From NCBI GenBank assembly GCA_001940725.1, contig MDVR01000125.1, positions 1 to 11,782 of the forward strand: DNA of 11,782 nt, in the 5' to 3' direction. The notes under the pieces are model-generated. The model had not been told where the DNA came from. It saw nothing but the letters and a program-made list of their open reading frames with translations, and did not search any database. The DNA comes from Candidatus Heimdallarchaeota archaeon LC_2. GTDB lineage: Archaea; Asgardarchaeota; Heimdallarchaeia; Heimdallarchaeales; Kariarchaeaceae. A program made the translations under genes and the position numbers. Below, piece by piece: positions 1-3,737 of the stretch; positions within the stretch are counted from its first letter, which is position 1, and each line of letters begins with the position of its first letter.

Positions 1-110
1 TCTCTCTCGAGTTTTTACTTAAACCATACCATTAACGATTGTTAATGAACCAGGTAATCCAATCACTTCAGGATTAAGGTTAAATTCCTTGTTATCCCAG
101 ATAATCAATT
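1..110 (-). repeat. etfB 3'-end-derived repeat, copy A (cut by window edge)
   Basis: Aligns without a gap to about 9104-9213, inside the 3' end of the real etfB, in the same orientation. Read on the minus strand it still spells an EtfB C-terminus: IIWDNKEFNLNPEVIGLPGS, then LTIVNGMV, a TAA stop where the real gene has Gln238, then VKTRER. The frame is intact apart from that stop. The same stop and the following Val occur in copy E, so A and E are sister copies. The left part lies outside the window. It abuts the first TA pair on its right. Confidence 0.88.
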
Positions 111-143
111 ATGAATGAGTATGCTTAAGTATGAATGGGTATG
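111..143 (+). promoter_or_regulatory. Direct repeat upstream of the MazE-like gene, possible operator
   Basis: ATGAATGAGTATG at 111-123 recurs as ATGAATGGGTATG at 131-143: 13 bp with one mismatch, start to start 20 bp, about two helical turns. It lies between the etfB-derived repeat and the antitoxin start. AbrB/MazE-type antitoxins usually repress their own operon, so a binding site is plausible. A TATA-like stretch, TATTATATTTA, follows at 143-153. Function is inferred from position only. Confidence 0.4.
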
Positions 144-153
144 TATTATATTT

Positions 154-399
154 ATGACTTATTCAATAGCTGTGGGTGATCGAGGGCAAATCACGATCCC
201 AAAGGAGATACGAGATGCTCACAATATTAAACCAAAACAAAAACTCTACATTTTCAGCACAGGAGAGGAAATTATAATACGTTCTGTCGATGAATTTAGA
301 AACAATTTAATTGAACGTTACAAGGATAATTCAATTGATAAGGAGATTTATTCTGATTTTGAATTGACAATGGGTGACGGTTTAGATGAAAGTTCCTAA
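154..399 (+). CDS. AbrB/MazE-type antitoxin of cassette 1
   Basis: A small protein of 81 aa from ATG 154, with the swapped-hairpin AbrB/SpoVT signature near its N-terminus: VGDRGQITIPKEIRDAHNI, followed by a beta strand KLYIFSTGEEIIIRSV. The C-terminal ~40 residues are acidic and helical, as expected for the toxin-binding tail. The frame is open from ATG 115, but the extra residues (MSMLKYEWVCIIF) look unlike the family and overlap the putative operator, so 154 is preferred. It overlaps the MazF-like gene by 14 bp, the usual antitoxin-first layout. Likely role: binds and neutralises the ribonuclease and represses the operon. Confidence 0.82.
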   Translation: MTYSIAVGDRGQITIPKEIRDAHNIKPKQKLYIFSTGEEIIIRSVDEFRNNLIERYKDNSIDKEIYSDFELTMGDGLDESS

Positions 400-751
400 A
401 AGAGGTGAAATCTACTTGGTTGATTTAAATCCAGTAAAAGGATCTGAACAAGGAAAAACACGACCCTGTCTAATAGTCCAAAACAATCTAGGAAATAAAT
501 ATTCTCAAACTACGATTATTTTACCAATAACAACAAAAATTCCTAAAAAGAAATACCCAACAGATATTTTTATCCCGAAATCAGTAAGTAACCTGAATCA
601 TGATAGTTTAGCGTTGGCTAATCAAATTCGTACGGTGGATAAATCTCGTTTGATTAAAGAACTTGGTAAAATTCCCTCCAAAATTATTCAACAAGTAAAT
701 TATGCAATAAAGGTTTCTTTGGCATTAGAAACAAAGTTTGAATTTGAATAG
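386..751 (+). CDS. MazF/PemK-family endoribonuclease toxin of cassette 1
   Basis: A 121-aa protein of typical MazF length. It opens with the family hallmark RGEIYLVDLNPVKGSEQGK, then TRPCLIVQN and IILPITT. The conserved catalytic pair of the MazF fold is present as Arg26 (in KTRP) and Thr49 (in PITT). Such toxins cleave single-stranded mRNA at short motifs; the motif here cannot be read from sequence. Its start lies 14 bp inside the antitoxin gene, so translation is probably coupled. It ends 25 bp before etfB-derived repeat B. Appears intact. Confidence 0.93.
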   Translation: MKVPKRGEIYLVDLNPVKGSEQGKTRPCLIVQNNLGNKYSQTTIILPITTKIPKKKYPTDIFIPKSVSNLNHDSLALANQIRTVDKSRLIKELGKIPSKIIQQVNYAIKVSLALETKFEFE

Positions 752-776
752 ACCATTGAAAAATCATCAGCCGTTA

Positions 777-936
777 TTACATATTTTTCAACATGATTTC
801 AGATTGTATTTCAGCAATTTCATCAGAGGATCCATCAAGGAAGATTTTCTTTTTCTCTCGAGTTTTACCCTGAACCATACCATCAACAATTGTTAATTAG
901 CCTGGTAAATCAATGATTTCGGGATCAAGATTAATT
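777..936 (-). repeat. etfB 3'-end-derived repeat, copy B
   Basis: Matches about 9031-9190 of the real etfB in the same orientation and includes its stop codon position (TAA at 777-779 on the minus strand). The minus-strand reading runs NLDPEIIDLPG, stop, LTIVDGMVQGKTREKKKIF, LDGSSDEIAEIQSEIMLKNM, stop, so only one internal TAA breaks it. It shares Gln-Gly-Lys with copies C and D where the real gene has Gln-Cys-Lys. It fills most of the gap between the MazF-like gene (ends 751) and the PIN gene (ends 951); no other gene is seen in that gap. Confidence 0.92.
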
Positions 937-950
937 GAGTAAATTTAGTT

Positions 951-1367
951 TTATTGGATTACATTGATTAAATTGTGAAACCCAGATTCAAATGAAACCA
1001 AATTAGAAATTCCAATTTCTTTACAATTTGCAATAATTAAACAATCAGTGAAACTAAGAGATTTTCTTTCCTGGGATTGTTCCGAAAAAATTTTAGTTGC
1101 AGCAGATAGAATATTTTGAGTCGAGAACAAAATAGTCCCAAATTGTTGATCTTCTTCAAACCAACTCTTTATAATTCTATTTGCGATAAGTTGATTATTA
1201 TTTCTTTGAAAAAAGGTGAATAGTTCGTCTAATACATCCAATGATGTGAATATTTTCCCATAATTATTGGATTTCAAATCTTGAAATATCTCCAATGCTC
1301 TTGAGTGATATTTATCCTTATTATTATAAAAAGCGATATAGAATCCAGTATCAAGAAATATTGCCAT
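951..1367 (-). CDS. VapC-type PIN-domain ribonuclease toxin of cassette 2
   Basis: A 138-aa single PIN domain. The acidic active-site residues are visible in order: Asp6 (MAIFLDTGF), Glu48 (VLDELF), Asp108 (SFTDCLI) and Glu127 (SFESGF) in the fourth, more variable place. PIN toxins of TA pairs cut RNA, often tRNA or rRNA, with Mg2+; the target is unknown. The start codon directly follows the TGA stop of its antitoxin with no gap. The gene ends 14 bp from etfB-derived repeat B. It looks intact and lies opposite in direction to the cassettes on either side. Confidence 0.9.
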   Translation of the reverse strand: MAIFLDTGFYIAFYNNKDKYHSRALEIFQDLKSNNYGKIFTSLDVLDELFTFFQRNNNQLIANRIIKSWFEEDQQFGTILFSTQNILSAATKIFSEQSQERKSLSFTDCLIIANCKEIGISNLVSFESGFHNLINVIQ

Positions 1368-1634
1368 TCAGTTTTCTCCATAAATAATATCATCTATTTT
1401 TGAAGAATCCGTCTTTCCATAATCATCAACATTAGATAGCAAACTATTCCATTTTATTTCTTGATCATTAACATCATCAATGATAGCCTCTATCACTTTA
1501 CTTTTGGCATGTATTAATAAATAATGAAGGATTTGATCATATGTTAATTTTTTTCCACTTTTTAGTAATATGGTGGCTTGGAGCTTATCTAGTTCAATTT
1601 TATCGAAATCCTTAATTCGAACTGTTGTTGCCAT
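1368..1634 (-). CDS. Ribbon-helix-helix VapB-like antitoxin of cassette 2
   Basis: An 88-aa protein. Its first ~45 residues fit a ribbon-helix-helix DNA-binding domain: beta strand TTVRIKDFDK, then helices through LQATILLKSGKKLTYDQILH. The tail is acidic (DDVNDQEIKW, DDYGKTDSSKIDD), as in toxin-binding antitoxin tails. It sits directly upstream of the PIN gene. A perfect 9+9 bp palindrome lies 14 bp before its start, where an autorepressing dimer would bind. This antitoxin class differs from the AbrB type of the other three cassettes. Confidence 0.8.
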   Translation of the reverse strand: MATTVRIKDFDKIELDKLQATILLKSGKKLTYDQILHYLLIHAKSKVIEAIIDDVNDQEIKWNSLLSNVDDYGKTDSSKIDDIIYGEN

Positions 1635-1648
1635 GTATTTTCATAATA

Positions 1649-1669
1649 TTTGTATTATGGTAATACAAA
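1649..1669. promoter_or_regulatory. Perfect palindrome upstream of the RHH/PIN pair, likely operator
   Basis: TTTGTATTA (1649-1657) and TAATACAAA (1661-1669) are perfect inverted repeats with a 3-nt spacer, ending 14 bp before the antitoxin ATG. RHH antitoxins normally bind such symmetric sites and repress their own operon. An AT-rich TATA-like stretch (ATTTACATATTT, 1673-1684) lies just upstream, which would put the transcription start near the palindrome. The site is clear in the sequence; the function is inferred. Confidence 0.65.
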
Positions 1670-1694
1670 AACATTTACATATTTAGGAATATAA

Positions 1695-1851
1695 ACTGAG
1701 ATATTTTTTCAGTAATTTCATCAGATTAGCCATTGAGGAAGATTTTCTTTCTCTCACGAGTCTTACCCTGAATCATGCTATCAACAATTGTTATAGAACC
1801 TGGTAAAGCAATTACATCAGCATCAAGGTTAAATTCTTTATCTTCATACAC
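1695..1851 (-). repeat. etfB 3'-end-derived repeat, copy C
   Basis: Matches about 9053-9210 of etfB in the same orientation. The minus strand reads EDKEFNLDADVIALPGS, ITIVDSMIQGKTRERKKIF, LNG, stop, SDEITEKIS: frame kept, one TAA in place of a Ser codon, and the last few codons missing. It contains a 26-bp perfect match to etfB at 1736-1761. It occupies most of the 305-bp gap 1635-1939 between two divergent TA operons. The rest of that gap holds the palindrome of cassette 2 and the promoter region of cassette 3. Confidence 0.9.
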
Positions 1852-1893
1852 TAGAGAACATTAATTCCTCACGTTCTACTAATATGCATAGTG

Positions 1894-1930
1894 TATTACT
1901 AAAGTTTAATATGTAGGAAATATAGTAATA
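1894..1930. promoter_or_regulatory. Inverted repeat around the cassette 3 promoter
   Basis: TATTACTA (1894-1901) and TAGTAATA (1923-1930) form a perfect 8-bp inverted repeat. It brackets a TATA-like TTTAATAT (1905-1912) that sits about 32 bp before ATG 1940. This placement fits an autoregulatory site for the AbrB-like antitoxin downstream. Base composition is very AT-rich, so chance cannot be excluded. Confidence 0.4.
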
Positions 1931-1939
1931 TTATCATAC

Positions 1940-2179
1940 ATGACGGAAGAAATTATCGTTGAAGTGGAAATGCGAAAAAAGGGTCAATTAACTATTCCTT
2001 CTGAAATTAGGGATTTATTGCATTTAAAAGACGGTCAAAAATTTATATTAATAGTCAATGGTTCGGAGATAGTTTTATTTCCAAAAATCATCAACCCTTT
2101 GGATAAAATTGGATTATTAGGGTCGGAAGATGAACAATTTGATTTTAAGGAAAAATTGATATATTATAAATCGAGGTAA
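1940..2179 (+). CDS. AbrB-type antitoxin of cassette 3
   Basis: A 79-aa AbrB/SpoVT swapped-hairpin protein. The core MRKKGQLTIPSEIRDLLHLK, then DGQKFILIVNGSEIVLFPK, is textbook for the fold and spans roughly residues 11-50. The rest is a charged tail that would bind the toxin. ATG 1940 is taken as the start because a TATA-like box lies ~30 bp upstream; ATG 1970 (MRKKGQ) is possible but would leave no strand before the motif. The PIN gene starts 4 bp after its stop, and GAGG within the last codons serves as ribosome site for the toxin. Confidence 0.87.
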   Translation: MTEEIIVEVEMRKKGQLTIPSEIRDLLHLKDGQKFILIVNGSEIVLFPKIINPLDKIGLLGSEDEQFDFKEKLIYYKSR

Positions 2180-2183
2180 GAAC

Positions 2184-2648
2184 ATGTATTTTGACGCAAG
2201 CGCATTTCATTTCTTTTTCAGATATTCCAAATCAAAGACGGAATTGATTAGACCTTATTTTCAAAAACTCCAAGAGGGGAAAATCACTGGAATTACTTCT
2301 TCGTTAACATTTGATGAGTTATATTATACATTGTTGATGCGACTAATCGAAGAGAAATATTCTAAGCACCCTTCACAAGTCTTGAGGGAGAATAAATACG
2401 TGATTAAAGAGTTTAGTACAAAACTAAAACAAGTAAATGAAATCATGTTAAGTTTCAATAATTTACAAATTATTTTGGTTGATAAAAATATAGTTGGAAA
2501 AATACCATTGCTTATGGTTGAATATAATTTACTTCCAAGAGATTGTATTCATCTTCAAACTATGATAAATAACTCAGAAAAAGAAATTCTATCAACTGAT
2601 GGCGACTTCGATGGAATTGCTGGGATAAAAAGAGTGATCTCGGAATAA
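2184..2648 (+). CDS. PIN-domain ribonuclease toxin of cassette 3
   Basis: A 154-aa PIN protein with the acidic residues in place: Asp4 (MYFDASAF), Glu45 (TFDELYY), Asp120 (LPRDCIHL) and Asp141 (STDGDFD). That gives a full set for metal-dependent RNA cleavage. It is slightly longer than the PIN of cassette 2, with a charged helical insert around residues 55-85. The AbrB partner lies 4 bp upstream. Its stop codon lies only about 6 bp from the start of etfB-derived repeat D, so the cassette is trimmed very close to its coding limits. Confidence 0.88.
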   Translation: MYFDASAFHFFFRYSKSKTELIRPYFQKLQEGKITGITSSLTFDELYYTLLMRLIEEKYSKHPSQVLRENKYVIKEFSTKLKQVNEIMLSFNNLQIILVDKNIVGKIPLLMVEYNLLPRDCIHLQTMINNSEKEILSTDGDFDGIAGIKRVISE

Positions 2649-2654
2649 AAGAAA

Positions 2655-2774
2655 ATTGATCAGAGGAGCCATCAAGGAAGATTTTCTTTCTCTCCCTGAG
2701 TTTACCCTGAACCATGCCATCAACAATTGTCAATGAACCTGGTAAACCAATGACTTCTGGATCAAGATTAAATT
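2655..2774 (-). repeat. etfB 3'-end-derived repeat, copy D
   Basis: Matches about 9072-9190 of etfB in the same orientation. This shortest complete copy has no stop codon: minus-strand reading FNLDPEVIGLPGS, LTIVDGMVQGKLRERKKIF, LDGSSD. It lacks the last ~17 codons of EtfB. Bases 2666-2694 are a 29-bp perfect match to etfB 9083-9111, the longest identical block seen by eye. It lies between two convergent PIN genes, 6 bp from one and 12 bp from the other. Confidence 0.92.
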
Positions 2775-2786
2775 AATGTATTTAAG

Positions 2787-3185
2787 TTAGTAATCAATTT
2801 TTCTAACTTTAGCCTTTTTGATACTACTCATCTCTCTTTCTGTTGTTAGGATTATTGCAGCTTCACGCACTCCACAACTAATTGCTATACAGTCAGCAAT
2901 CGACAGTAAATTGTTTCTCACCTTATACTTACCAGCATTGAAAATATCATCATCAGTCATTTCACACACTTTAACTTTAGAATTCATGAATGCGTTAGTT
3001 CGTAATTCCGCTGCCTGTTTTCCAAAGAATTGCCAAGTTTTGTAATAGTACTCTGTGAGAATTATCTTAGGGACGATTCCAATTGCATTGTCTGATTGAA
3101 TTTCGTTGTATATTTTTTTTAGCTCAACATGATCCGCAAAGAACAGTGTAATAGCACCTGTATCAAATAAATATTTCTTTATCAG
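2787..3185 (-). CDS. PIN-domain toxin of cassette 4, probable CTG start
   Basis: A 132-aa PIN domain, open and intact from CTG 3185 to the stop at 2787. The active-site acids are Asp8 (KYLFDTGA), Glu45 (ILTEYYYK), Asp98 (SIADCIAI) and Glu116 (LTTERE). No ATG, GTG or TTG exists before the first acid. The first in-frame ATG (2987) is residue 67 and would remove half the fold. The CTG follows the antitoxin TAA directly, in the same frame, and AGGAG (3192-3196) sits at ideal distance. So either CTG initiates, or the ATG has mutated and the toxin is silenced or weak, or read-through makes an antitoxin-toxin fusion. It ends 12 bp from repeat D. Confidence 0.7.
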   Translation of the reverse strand: MIKKYLFDTGAITLFFADHVELKKIYNEIQSDNAIGIVPKIILTEYYYKTWQFFGKQAAELRTNAFMNSKVKVCEMTDDDIFNAGKYKVRNNLLSIADCIAISCGVREAAIILTTEREMSSIKKAKVRKIDY

Positions 3186-3407
3186 TTATCTCTCCTGAAG
3201 ATGATCTTTTTTGAGATCTTTTATCGCCCGTATCGCAATATCTTTCTCATCAGGTCTGATCAAATCTAATGGGTCCTTTATTGGTATGAGAAGATATCCA
3301 TCGTCGGTTTTGATAAATGAAATCTCATCACCAGTATCGATCCCAAATTCCTTTTTAATTTTTGCAGGGAGATTAATCATTCCATTTTTTGCTAATTTGG
3401 ATTTCAT
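3186..3407 (-). CDS. AbrB-type antitoxin of cassette 4
   Basis: A 73-aa AbrB-fold protein from ATG 3407: MKSKLAKNGMINLPAKIKKE, then FGIDTGDEISFIKTDDGYLL, with a charged tail. The frame is open further upstream to ATG 3458, but those 17 residues (MHFYKEKHIFTLYPNIN) precede the domain, and a TATA-like CATATATTTA at 3428-3437 lies ~25 bp before 3407. That fits a near-leaderless transcript starting at 3407. The stop codon TAA is followed directly, in frame, by the CTG that probably starts the PIN toxin. Confidence 0.8.
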   Translation of the reverse strand: MKSKLAKNGMINLPAKIKKEFGIDTGDEISFIKTDDGYLLIPIKDPLDLIRPDEKDIAIRAIKDLKKDHLQER

Positions 3408-3427
3408 ATTAATATTTGGGTACAATG

Positions 3428-3469
3428 TAAATATATGTTTTTCCTTGTAAAAATGCAAAATTCCTTGTA
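3428..3469 (-). promoter_or_regulatory. TATA-like box and 20-bp-spaced direct repeat before cassette 4
   Basis: On the minus strand a CATATATTTA (3428-3437) sits about 25 bp before ATG 3407, as expected for an archaeal promoter. Just upstream, the plus-strand sequence TTCCTTGTA occurs at 3441-3449 and again at 3461-3469, exactly 20 bp apart. This is the same spacing as the unrelated direct repeat before the cassette 1 antitoxin. It may be an AbrB-type binding site; inferred from position and spacing. Confidence 0.45.
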
Positions 3470-3513
3470 TTTTTTTTATTTTGTGTTAATATAACCACTT
3501 CAACTGCTGTTGT

Positions 3514-3700
3514 TTACATGTTTTCTAACAAGATTTCAGACAATTTCTCAGCAATTCCATAGGATGAGGCATCTAGAAGGATTTTCTCTCTTTCACGAGT
3601 CTCAACTTAAACCATGCCATCAACGATTGTTAATGATCCAGGTAATCCAAATTCTTCAAGATTAAGATTGAATTCTTTGTTATCCCAGATAGTCAGTTCC
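3514..3700 (-). repeat. etfB 3'-end-derived repeat, copy E (most complete)
   Basis: Aligns to 9031-9213 of etfB over the full last 60 codons and the stop codon, gap-free; by hand about 79% of bases and 80% of codons agree. The minus strand reads LTIWDNKEFNLNLEEFGLPG, SLTIVDGMV, stop, VETREREKILLDASS, YGIAEKLSEILLENM, stop. The internal TAA is the same as in copy A. Similarity stops abruptly upstream of Leu210. It fills the gap between cassette 4 and the 984-aa gene; nothing else is seen there. Confidence 0.94.
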
Positions 3701-3737
3701 TACTACTTTCAAACTTTTATTTCACAGAATACTATAT

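Noticed and set aside
115..153. ATG 115 as the start of the first antitoxin
   Set aside because: The added residues are not AbrB-like and the stretch holds the direct repeats and TATA-like box; ATG 154 fits better, though not proven.
2787..2987. Treating the PIN fragment from ATG 2987 as a broken toxin gene
   Set aside because: The same frame is open to CTG 3185 and supplies the missing Asp8 and Glu45, so the gene is complete apart from its start codon.
1..3713. CRISPR array or insertion-sequence cluster as explanation for the spaced repeats
   Set aside because: Repeats are 110-190 bp, coding-derived and ~0.9 kb apart with TA genes between; no short identical repeats, no transposase and no terminal inverted repeats were seen.
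1..3713. Classical integron cassette array
   Set aside because: Cassettes alternate in direction, carry their own promoters, and the repeats are pieces of etfB without the paired core sites of attC. No integron integrase is in the window.
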